Of a stretch of 64,000 nt of DNA, positions 30,353 through 37,209 are shown piece after piece; the stretch's first letter is position 1, and each line of letters begins with the position of its first letter. Both the position numbers and the translations under genes were made by a program. Source of the stretch: Nisaea acidiphila (GTDB taxonomy: Bacteria; Pseudomonadota; Alphaproteobacteria; Thalassobaculales; Thalassobaculaceae); assembly GCF_024662015.1 (NCBI RefSeq), contig NZ_CP102480.1, positions 2,514,501 through 2,578,500 of the forward strand, given 5' to 3'. The notes under the pieces were generated by a model. That model was given only the letters and a program-made list of their open reading frames with translations, had not been told where the DNA came from and made no database searches.

Positions 30353-30622
30353 CCTAGGCCTCAGATATGATGCCGGAATCACAAAAACAGGGGCGTGAAA
30401 GTGAACAGGCGTTTCTGCGCCCCCTGAGTACACGTCGCCGCGACGCAGTGACCTCTAGGCGCTGGTGCTTGGTGTGCTGGCAGAGTCCAGCCTCCTCCTC
30501 ACGGGTGCGAGACGTCTTACTGGGCGCTGCGTCGCGGTTATCGCCGACCACTCGTACGGCATGACTCGGTGAGATGTCCTGATATCCTCTGACTAGTCGA
30601 ACGAGAGAATGTGAGGCGATCC

Positions 30623-31525
30623 ATGGATGCCGGATTGACCGTTGAGGAAGCCGTTTCCCCGCTACCCCGCGTCGAAGTTGATGCGGACCTGATTGGTGGC
30701 TTCTGTTCTGAAGAGGACTTCAACGAGCTTGCCGTGAAGCTGGGAGTAGAGCTGGGCAACTTAGTATGCGTTGTTGGGTCAGTTGTTCCGGGTAACGGAT
30801 CTCACTGGACGCGCAATGAGGCGATAGTAGTCGGTCTCTTGGTGCGGTTTCAAAAGCTGCTCCAATCTATACTCGATGAAACGTGCCAACACCGACGGGA
30901 GACGGCCTACATTCTGTGTAGGCTGGCTTTCGAGAGCCTCGTCAATCTTCGGTACTTGATGGGGACCAGAGATGAGGCCGTATATGACGGCTATGTACTC
31001 GCATCGCTCAGGCACGAGAAACGCCTTGTGGAGACCATCGAACGCAATATTGAAGAGCGGGGCGGAGAAGTCTGGCCCATAGAACAGCGGATGATGAGGT
31101 CCATCGAGCGCGCTTTTGAAAGATCAGGAGTAACGCGTACTAGCGTAACGCGTGACGGTATGAGGCCGTGGTCTGATACGAACGTCTATCAACGGGCGGA
31201 GGCTGTGGGGTGGGGGCCCAACTACCTAGGCCTATTCGCTGGCCCGTCTCATTCTGTGCATGGAAACTGGATGGACCTCTTAGAGTACCACCTGTCCGAG
31301 CACGAAGGCGGCTTCATGCCCGACTATGAATGGCACCACCCCAGACCTCAACTTCTACTGGTTCTAGGGCTCTTCGGCTGCACAGCGCTCGGCGAGTACA
31401 TAGCTCGCTTATCTGAGACGCACGAGGCGGGTCACGAAGCTGCGCCTTTGATGGACTTGGTTCACGATCTCCAAGAACGCATAGCCATCGCCAACGAGGG
31501 CCACGAGGCTTTTCTTCAGAGATGA
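30623..31525 (+). CDS. hypothetical protein, resembles DUF5677-type helical proteins
   Basis: 300 residues, soluble, mostly helical. Segments such as ILCRLAFESLVNLRYLMG, the long helix around SLRHEKRLVETIERN and GPSHSVHGNWMDLLEYHL recall the DUF5677 family, in which a helical bundle carries conserved His residues of unknown role. ATG at 30623 chosen because GAGG lies six bases upstream; a GTG at 30611 is the alternative. Lies alone between the small gene at 30128 and a convergent hypothetical gene; about 270 bp upstream are non-coding. Function unknown. Confidence 0.6.
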   Translation: MDAGLTVEEAVSPLPRVEVDADLIGGFCSEEDFNELAVKLGVELGNLVCVVGSVVPGNGSHWTRNEAIVVGLLVRFQKLLQSILDETCQHRRETAYILCRLAFESLVNLRYLMGTRDEAVYDGYVLASLRHEKRLVETIERNIEERGGEVWPIEQRMMRSIERAFERSGVTRTSVTRDGMRPWSDTNVYQRAEAVGWGPNYLGLFAGPSHSVHGNWMDLLEYHLSEHEGGFMPDYEWHHPRPQLLLVLGLFGCTALGEYIARLSETHEAGHEAAPLMDLVHDLQERIAIANEGHEAFLQR

Positions 31526-31811
31526 CTGTCGCCGCGACTCAGTGAGTCGACCAGAGCAGTAAGGCATGGACGAGCGTCGTCTGATATGAAGGGGGATCTG
31601 GATCATGATCCCCTACCTCTTAGTGGCTACATTAGGTCCTCCTAATGATCTCGTAAGGTACCACTAAGTGTTAACTATATGATCCCCGGAGCGTTTCTCA
31701 TAGGTGTCCATAAACTGGTCGTCACGTCTCTTCGAGCGGCAGGGGGGGCGGTTGGATCGGCGAGGAGCCGTCTTGTCGTATGGTGAGACCGGCCCCTATC
31801 GAGGGTGTCCG
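31526..31811. other. non-coding region between convergent element genes, rich in inverted repeats
   Basis: 286 bp. It contains GGGGATC/GATCCCC (31592-31598 with 31607-31613, enclosing the palindrome GATCATGATC), CTTAGTGG/CCACTAAG (31619-31626 with 31661-31668) and, nested inside, CATTAGG/CCTAATG (31630-31636 with 31641-31647, loop TCCT). ATGATCCCC recurs at 31679-31687. No T-runs follow, so a simple terminator is unlikely to be the whole explanation. Confidence 0.6.
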
Positions 31812-32486
31812 TTAAGTGGGTCTCTTAGCTGCCTTCGCTAGATCGGCCAGCGCATGAAGTTCAATCAAGATAGGGGTCGGGTAATGTCTCCTGTCGGCAT
31901 AGAAGCACAGCCCGTGGCCGACCAGCTGATGCAGTACGCCAGCTAGGTCATTCGATGTGGCGAACTCTTTCGGAACCAGTTCGTCGTAGAGCGCTTCAGC
32001 TGCTTTGTCCCTGTTATCTTCTCGTCGTCGGTGATCTTCCTTGGTCATGTCGACCCCGTTTAGGTCTGCGTGGCCGACGTACTCGATCAACAGGGTCGCA
32101 AGCCGACCCGCTACGAACATCTGGTCGCGGGTCATTCTAGAAAGCAGATCAGCGTATTTACTGAACTCGTCGGCGCTGAGGACGTGGCGGTGCGCCATGT
32201 TGGCTATCGCCTCCGACATGACACGAAGGTTCCGTCGCGCTGCGCCGTCCCGAGCGGCTGCGACGTACTTGACAAGAATGGTGGGGAAATCCGGATGTGT
32301 GCGTAAGCGCTGTTCATCGACTTCGCCTCGCTCTAGTGCACTAAGGAGTTCGTTCCAGACCTCTTGCTGCTTCTGCTCCCACCAGCGCTGGTAGAGACGC
32401 CCGAGCAAGGAAGTAGGGGTTCCGCCAACGACGAGCGCTCCGGCATCGTCGACGAACTCCTTGAGCGGTGGTGGCGAGTTATCCAA
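31812..32486 (-). CDS. hypothetical protein, co-transcribed with the resolvase
   Basis: 224 residues, soluble, charged, mostly helical. No signal peptide or membrane segment and no recognised family. Start is a TTG at 32486 with GGAGG six bases upstream; that ribosome site lies at the stop of the resolvase gene 10 bp upstream, so both proteins come from one transcript. Aromatic-rich GRLYQRWWEQKQQEVW near residue 30 and HQLVGHGLCFYADRRHY near the C-terminus are the most distinctive segments. Confidence 0.6.
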   Translation of the reverse strand: MDNSPPPLKEFVDDAGALVVGGTPTSLLGRLYQRWWEQKQQEVWNELLSALERGEVDEQRLRTHPDFPTILVKYVAAARDGAARRNLRVMSEAIANMAHRHVLSADEFSKYADLLSRMTRDQMFVAGRLATLLIEYVGHADLNGVDMTKEDHRRREDNRDKAAEALYDELVPKEFATSNDLAGVLHQLVGHGLCFYADRRHYPTPILIELHALADLAKAAKRPT

Positions 32487-32496
32487 AGTCCACCTC

Positions 32497-33042
32497 CTAG
32501 CGGGCTAGCGCCCGGTACACGCTTGCACGTCCAATCCTGAGCCTCTTAGCGATCTCAGTGGGGCCCATGCCTTCCTGAGTCAGTCTCGTGATCTCGTCCT
32601 TCTTCTCCATCGCGGTCGGTTTCCGCCCCTTGTACTTGCCCTCGGCCTTCGCCTTTGCGATCCCCTCGCGCTGTCGCTCCAGCATCATTTCGCGCTCGAA
32701 CTGGGCCACTGAGGCCATGACGTTCAGCATCAGCTTCCCTGTAGCATCGCTCGTGTCCACATTCAGGGCGACGATCTTAAGGTGCACTCCCTTCTCCGTC
32801 AGCGCCTCCAAGATCGACCCGAGGTGCACCACGGATCGCGCCAGCCTGTCGAGCTTCGTCACGACAAGCGTGTCGCCTTCCCTGACGAACTCCAGAGCGG
32901 CCTCCAGAGCCCGTCTAGTGGCCACTGAGGACACCTGCTCAGAGAAGACCTTCTGGCACCCGAGGGCCTCTAGGTCCCGTCTCTGAGCCTCCAGACCGGC
33001 CTCCTGTTCGAGTGTCGAGGTGCGGGCGTATCCGACAAGCAT
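32497..33042 (-). CDS. serine recombinase (resolvase/invertase family)
   Basis: 181 residues, the small resolvase/invertase size. Catalytic domain starts MLVGYARTSTLEQEAGLEAQ with nucleophile Ser9; VVTKLDRLARSVVHLGSILE carries the conserved Asp/Arg motif (LDRLARS); the E helix is GKLMLNVMASVAQFEREMMLERQ (in parts). The C-terminal Hin-type helix-turn-helix is MGPTEIAKRLRIGRASVYRAL. Could resolve multimers of the excised circle or invert DNA; the inverted GTGAGAC copies upstream are candidate binding sites. The ATG at 33042 matches the family N-terminus. Confidence 0.92.
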   Translation of the reverse strand: MLVGYARTSTLEQEAGLEAQRRDLEALGCQKVFSEQVSSVATRRALEAALEFVREGDTLVVTKLDRLARSVVHLGSILEALTEKGVHLKIVALNVDTSDATGKLMLNVMASVAQFEREMMLERQREGIAKAKAEGKYKGRKPTAMEKKDEITRLTQEGMGPTEIAKRLRIGRASVYRALAR

Positions 33043-33064
33043 TGCGTTCCCCTGTGAGGCGTTG

Positions 33065-33149
33065 TATGTCTCACAAGGGTCTATAATGTTATGTATCAAA
33101 AATCAAGAGCATGTGTGTGAGACACCCTTGGTGGGCTGTGAGACGTCTC
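33065..33149. promoter_or_regulatory. candidate resolvase binding region upstream of the serine recombinase
   Basis: TGTCTCAC (33067-33074) is inverted relative to GTGAGACA (33117-33124); a third copy, TGTGAGAC, lies at 33137-33144 and runs into the 10-bp palindrome GAGACGTCTC. The copies flank an AT-rich segment (TATAATGTTATGTATC), which also looks promoter-like. Position directly before the recombinase start is typical for res sites and autoregulatory operators. Confidence 0.5.
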
Positions 33150-33199
33150 GTTGAGGCAGGGTCGTTTGGGACATCTCAGGCCCGAGTGCGGCACGATGT

Positions 33200-33763
33200 T
33201 TAGCGCATCATCCAGTTGCTTCTTCGCACCCTAACGCCCTTCGAAACCACGCGGCGCTTCTTACGGACTGATTGGTCGAAGTTGATCTCACATCTTGCCG
33301 GGATCTGTTTAGGCACTCCGGTTTGGTCGGTCCGGTCGTAGTAATGCACTCTGATGCTAACTTCTTGCGGACCTTCTGACGTGGCGACTGCCAACACCAA
33401 AAACTTCCCGCTTTCACCGGGTTCAACAGGCTCCCCAAATCCGACCCGCTCGACCTCGTTATCCTCATGCAGAAAGGTCACAGCTCCGGGATTTAGGAGT
33501 TCGACCTCGGCGACCTTGATGCCCACACGCTGGGGATTTCGAACGGTAACAATGAGACGGCGCATCAGTGGTTCCCACGGCACTGAGGAGAGTTCCGCGA
33601 CGGGCTCCCGCTCGGCGAGGGTGTCGCGGCGGTTCCGGGAGGCGATCCCAGTGTTCCACCCGGATATACCGACATGCATGACCGAGAGAAACAGGGCGAA
33701 CCACGCCGCCATCGGAGCGTAGTCCGTTAGTGCTTTGAGGACGTCGTCGATGAACTCTGACAT
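33200..33763 (-). CDS. hypothetical single-pass membrane protein of the element
   Basis: 187 residues. A short N-terminus, one membrane helix (about 15-36, MAAWFALFLSVMHVGISGW), then a soluble domain with alternating strands (RRLIVTVRNPQRVGIKVAEV, KFLVLAVATS, EVSIRVHYYDRT) that looks like a small beta-sandwich, and a very basic C-terminal tail (VRKKRRVVSKGVRVRRSNW). No family recognised. Divergent from the membrane protein at 33844 with only 80 bp between the starts, so the two probably share a control region. Confidence 0.6.
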   Translation of the reverse strand: MSEFIDDVLKALTDYAPMAAWFALFLSVMHVGISGWNTGIASRNRRDTLAEREPVAELSSVPWEPLMRRLIVTVRNPQRVGIKVAEVELLNPGAVTFLHEDNEVERVGFGEPVEPGESGKFLVLAVATSEGPQEVSIRVHYYDRTDQTGVPKQIPARCEINFDQSVRKKRRVVSKGVRVRRSNWMMR

Positions 33764-33843
33764 CGTTTGATGATGGCCATGAGAGGACTCAGGAGTGTAC
33801 CTATGATGCGAGGGTGGGTCGGGTTTGACAACCTATATGCGGT

Positions 33844-34419
33844 ATGGCTTCGGAGGAGTGGGTGCTGGGTATCAACGTGGTTGGAGACGCGGGTGTCGAT
33901 CAGGTGCGTGACGTAGTTGTACCTCTTGCCGCCGCCGGTGTCGGAGCGCTGATCGGTGGTTTGGCGACGTTGGTGGGTACGCTCTTCTCGATGAGAGTGA
34001 AGAGGAGAGACGAGCGTCGGTCCATCGCTGCGATGTTGGCTGCCGAGATCGAGTCGGTTGTCAGGGGAGCCATCAACAGGGGCCATATCGAGTACTACGA
34101 AGGTTGGGCGAAGGCTCTGGAAGAGGGGACGGTCGATCCGTCTAAACATCGTCCCGGCCTCTTTGGACTGAATGCTGACATGCCTGATATCGCCAAGGCC
34201 GTGCTGCCACGAGTGGGATTGCTTGGTTCTGAACTCGTACGGGACGTAACGGTATGGTACGCCGCATATCGGGGCGTACTCCACGACCTTAAATCCATTG
34301 ACGACGGGACGACGTCCCCCGAGCGTGTGCCTTCCTTGATCCGGGAAGATCTCAGGATTTGGTACGAGGACGTCGAGGGACGAGCTCCTGATCTTGTTCG
34401 GCGCCTTCGCAAGGTCTGA
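33844..34419 (+). CDS. hypothetical single-pass membrane protein of the element
   Basis: 191 residues. One glycine/alanine-rich membrane helix (about 25-47, VVVPLAAAGVGALIGGLATL) is followed by the basic stretch RVKRRDERRS and a helical cytoplasmic domain (SIAAMLAAEIESVVRGAI, WYAAYRGVLHDLKSI, IREDLRIWYEDVEGRAPDL). Such membrane-anchor plus helical domain proteins are common as unassigned cargo of integrative elements. No family recognised. Paired head-to-head with the membrane protein at 33200-33763. Confidence 0.6.
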   Translation: MASEEWVLGINVVGDAGVDQVRDVVVPLAAAGVGALIGGLATLVGTLFSMRVKRRDERRSIAAMLAAEIESVVRGAINRGHIEYYEGWAKALEEGTVDPSKHRPGLFGLNADMPDIAKAVLPRVGLLGSELVRDVTVWYAAYRGVLHDLKSIDDGTTSPERVPSLIREDLRIWYEDVEGRAPDLVRRLRKV

Positions 34420-34450
34420 GGCCCTCCCCGCCACTCTCGGCCTGCGGCTG

Positions 34451-34470
34451 ATGCCCCGGTACGGGGGCAT
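34451..34470. terminator. possible hairpin between convergent element genes
   Basis: ATGCCCC (34451-34457) pairs with GGGGCAT (34464-34470). It lies 31 bp after the stop at 34419 and before the convergent integrase end, but no T run follows on either strand. Confidence 0.35.
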
Positions 34471-34565
34471 ATGAGGCCGTAGCGGGAGCGGAGGTGGGCA
34501 GACAAATCTACGCCAAGATTTTAAGGCGCATGAGAGGCCCTCAGCGAGTCACTGACGGCCGTTCG

Positions 34566-35996
34566 TCAATCACAGCCTATGTGAGCGCTTGAAGAGTCTG
34601 TTGCCGCCTCTGGCGGCTCCTGAGTGCCTCCCGGCGTCAGACCCAAAGCTGCTCTCAGCCAGCGCGCTGACACCTCCAGAGGCAGGCCGTCCCCATAAAC
34701 CTCTTTAGCGGCCCCCGAGGAGTGCCCCATGATCTCGTCGATGACCGATGCGGGAGCTTCGACGGCCATGAGCTTCTTCTTCATCGTATGCCGGGAGGAG
34801 TTCACCGACACGTTCCCGTCTGACAGACCGTTCTCCCTGAGGAACTTGTTCGTCGCTGTGGAGAAGTTCGTGGGGCCGTCCTCGGCATGATACCTAGAGG
34901 GACCATCCGGGTACTTGCGGATCAGTTCGAGCGTCTCTGGATCGACGATGGGGACGCGCCGAGCAAAGGAGCCCTTCACCAGCCAGCCGTTGCGCTCGTT
35001 GGGCCGGATATGGATATAAGCGATCTCACCATCCAGAACGATATCCTCGGCCACCAAGTGACATGCCTCTGTCTGGCGGCAGCCCGTCGTCATCAGGAGC
35101 CGCAGCACTAGCTGAGCATCCTCGTTCATCTTTGGTAGCAGGGATCGAACGTGGTCTTCCTGCGATGGCGTGAACGGCAACCGGTTGTCCCTAGCGAGTC
35201 GCTTCTTCGACTTCGGTATGTCGAGGCTCTCGAAGGGGTTGCGTCGGTCGATGTCGTGGGTCTCGTAGAGGCGCCTGAACTGGGCACGGAGGGCCTTCAG
35301 GTGCTTATCGACGGTCCCTGTATCCAAGAAACCCAGCGCGTGTGTCCGCCACCGCAGGGCGTCTTCCCTCGTGATCTTGTCTATAGGGGTTCGGTCACCC
35401 AGTGGTGTGAGGACCTCTGCCAATACGGTCGCAACGCGATGCTGAAAAGCGCCATACCGTTTGTCCCGTAGGGAAGCGTTCGGCTCCCGCCCACGCTCTA
35501 CCAGATAGATCTCGATACCTTCGCGAAGCGTCGGGGCAATCTTGAGCGCGCTGTAGCCGTTGATGAGGATCTCGGCTTCCGGCTGCGCGGCCGGATCGTA
35601 GAGTCGCCATTCGTCGCGAGGAAGTTGCTCGCCGTCAGGCCCAGACCTGTCGTGTAGGTCCTCGTAAGCCTCGATCCGAAGTTCGCGTTCGAGGGGAGAA
35701 ACTGCGGGGTCGTTGAGTGGCAAGTCGGCCTTGAAGCCCCTGTTGTTAAGGTGCTCGCGTGCCACCCTCGCTACCGCGCCGGGCGACGACTGGGAGCGGG
35801 CATCCTTAAGCAGCCGTTCGGCCTGTTGATGCACAGGATGGTACTTACGGAGCGCAACCGCCCGGTCTTTCGTGCCGAGGCTGTGGTTGATCTCACGGCG
35901 CCCGAGGGCCTCGCGGAGGTCCTTTGGAACCGCTCGACGATAGGTGTAGTTGCCTGTCTTGCGGTCGGAGGTCAGGTAGGGAAGCCGGAGGATCAT
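34566..35996 (-). CDS. tyrosine integrase of the tRNA-Ser element
   Basis: 476 residues. The N-terminal YLTSDRKTGNYTYRRAVPKDLR segment (in parts) is the DUF6538-type arm-binding region; a core-binding domain (about 150-260) and catalytic domain follow. Visible catalytic residues: Arg307 (TTGCRQTEACHL), Lys341 (LVKGSFARRVPI), Arg402 (SSRHTMKKKL), His425 (IMGHSSGAA), Tyr434 (KEVYGDG). The first His of the usual HxxR box is replaced by Asn399, a change tolerated in some integrases. Located 105 bp from the right repeat and reading away from it. Responsible for integration into and excision from the tRNA gene. Confidence 0.93.
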   Translation of the reverse strand: MILRLPYLTSDRKTGNYTYRRAVPKDLREALGRREINHSLGTKDRAVALRKYHPVHQQAERLLKDARSQSSPGAVARVAREHLNNRGFKADLPLNDPAVSPLERELRIEAYEDLHDRSGPDGEQLPRDEWRLYDPAAQPEAEILINGYSALKIAPTLREGIEIYLVERGREPNASLRDKRYGAFQHRVATVLAEVLTPLGDRTPIDKITREDALRWRTHALGFLDTGTVDKHLKALRAQFRRLYETHDIDRRNPFESLDIPKSKKRLARDNRLPFTPSQEDHVRSLLPKMNEDAQLVLRLLMTTGCRQTEACHLVAEDIVLDGEIAYIHIRPNERNGWLVKGSFARRVPIVDPETLELIRKYPDGPSRYHAEDGPTNFSTATNKFLRENGLSDGNVSVNSSRHTMKKKLMAVEAPASVIDEIMGHSSGAAKEVYGDGLPLEVSARWLRAALGLTPGGTQEPPEAATDSSSAHIGCD

Positions 35997-36032
35997 TCAG
36001 AGGGGCCGATGTAGGTCGGAATGGGGGATGTG

Positions 36033-36042
36033 TTGTAGGAAC
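36033..36042 (+). repeat. integrase arm-site candidate, right end
   Basis: TTGTAGGAAC, the same 10-mer found twice near the left end (29908 and 29921 region), located between the integrase start and the right repeat. Confidence 0.55.
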
Positions 36043-36100
36043 TGGACGCTGATTAAGCAACTAAATCAAGGCTTACGGCCCATTCGGTCGGTTTGGTGGC

Positions 36101-36124
36101 TCCCTCTCTCTCCGCCAGTTTCCC
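36101..36124 (+). repeat. right attachment site (attR core)
   Basis: Perfect 24-bp copy of 29825-29848, starting TCCCTCTCTCTCCGCC. This is probably the original chromosomal tRNA 3' end displaced by integration; the upstream part of the tRNA is absent here. Confidence 0.93.
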
Positions 36125-36166
36125 CAAGATTAAATTTGCCAGCCGCACGCTCCGCCTTTTTCCTGG

Positions 36167-36988
36167 CTAGCGATCCCGCCCGCCGGCGCCGATCAGATGC
36201 GACACTGTCGCCGCCGCGTCCCTCACCGCCTCTCCGAGAGTTTCAATCTTGTCCCCCGGCATCCGTGCCGTCGGTCCCGAGACGGAGATCGCCGCGATGG
36301 CTTCGCCGAAATCGTTGTAGATCGGGGCGGCGACGCAGCGCATGCCTTCGGTCCGTTCCTCGTCGTCGACGACATAGCCCCGCGCACGGGACTTATCGAG
36401 GTCCGCGGACAGCTCCGCGACCGATGTCAGGGTTTTCTCCGTGAAGCGTTCCAGTTCGGCTGTTTCCAGATAGGCCGCGAGCTTTTCCGCCGGATAGGTG
36501 GTGAGCAGCGCCTTGCCGATGCCGGAAGCGTAGAGCGGGGCCACGGTGCCGGGGCGGAAGAAAGCGCGGATCGGCTGGTGGGTTTCCATCTGGCTGACGA
36601 ACAGGACCCTGTCGTTCCACTCCACGCCCAGATTGGAGGTCTCCCCGGTCCTCTGCATGAGTTCGCGCATGATCGGGCGGCTGCGCTCGACGACGTTCCG
36701 CCGGCGCAGGAAGGCCGACCCGACGCGGAAGGCGGCGGGGCCGATATGCCATTCCTGGCTTGCCGCGTTGGTTTCCACGAACTCGCGCGCTTCCAGCGTC
36801 GAGAGCACGCGGTGGATGGTGGCGACCGACTGGTCGAGCTCGCGGGCGATCTCGCTCAGGGTGATGCCCTCGCGGGTCTGGAGCAGGATGAGCACGTCGA
36901 GCGCCCGGTCGAGCGCCTGGATCGTGGGCTGGCTCGGCTCTCCCGAAAACCGTTTCGGGCGCCCCTTGCGGCGGAGTTCCTCCGGCAT
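36167..36988 (-). CDS. bhcR: IclR family regulator of the beta-hydroxyaspartate cycle (BhcR)
   Basis: 273 residues from the ATG at 36988. N-terminal winged helix (IQALDRALDVLILLQTREG, LSEIARELDQSVATIHRVLSTL in parts) and C-terminal IclR effector domain (FRPGTVAPLYASGIGKALL, MRCVAAPIYNDFGEAIAAIS). In characterised bhc loci the divergent IclR gene bhcR controls the cycle and glyoxylate is its effector; that is established for Paracoccus and inferred here from position. It is divergent from bhcA across a 221-bp AT-rich region with a large inverted repeat. The stop is 43 bp from the right end of the integrated element. Confidence 0.9.
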   Translation of the reverse strand: MPEELRRKGRPKRFSGEPSQPTIQALDRALDVLILLQTREGITLSEIARELDQSVATIHRVLSTLEAREFVETNAASQEWHIGPAAFRVGSAFLRRRNVVERSRPIMRELMQRTGETSNLGVEWNDRVLFVSQMETHQPIRAFFRPGTVAPLYASGIGKALLTTYPAEKLAAYLETAELERFTEKTLTSVAELSADLDKSRARGYVVDDEERTEGMRCVAAPIYNDFGEAIAAISVSGPTARMPGDKIETLGEAVRDAAATVSHLIGAGGRDR

Positions 36989-37020
36989 GACCTCACCTCG
37001 TCTCTGCGAAAAAAATCTGT

Positions 37021-37113
37021 TGATGAAAAACTTATTCAATCAATGAAAAAAAGAAAAACTATTAAAAACATATGAGTGGCTTATTTTTTCATTCAATAAA
37101 AATGTTTTTCAAG
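37021..37113. promoter_or_regulatory. AT-rich inverted repeat between bhcR and bhcA, operator candidate
   Basis: AATGAAAAAA (37042-37051) is perfectly inverted at 37084-37093 (TTTTTTCATT). Further out, TGAAAAAC (37024-37031) is inverted at 37104-37111 (GTTTTTCA). ATTCAAT occurs in both arms. The two arms (37021-37052 and 37084-37113) are thus an imperfect inverted repeat of about 30 bp each, centred near 37067, in a stretch strikingly AT-rich for this genome. Probably the BhcR binding and promoter region. Confidence 0.65.
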
Positions 37114-37209
37114 AAAATATACCTCCGTTTTGGCCTGTGCTAGAAACCGCTCATCAACGATCGGTTGCCCGGGCGCTCCATGCTGCCGGCGCCGGGTGCG
37201 GAGGAAAGA

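Larger units (their letters stand above)
29825..36124. mobile_element. integrated element of about 6.3 kb in tRNA-Ser
   Basis: The segment between two perfect 24-bp direct repeats, one being the tRNA 3' end, holds a tyrosine integrase next to the right repeat, a serine resolvase, and five small genes without recognised homologues. Base composition and codon use are visibly different from the flanks (lower GC, more rare Arg and Leu codons). Phage structural, replication-initiation or conjugation genes are absent. It is therefore a small integrative element, satellite or remnant rather than a full prophage or ICE. Confidence 0.9.

Noticed and set aside
29825-36124. Prophage or ICE
   Set aside because: Integrase and att sites are present, but there are no capsid, tail, lysis, replication-initiation or transfer genes.
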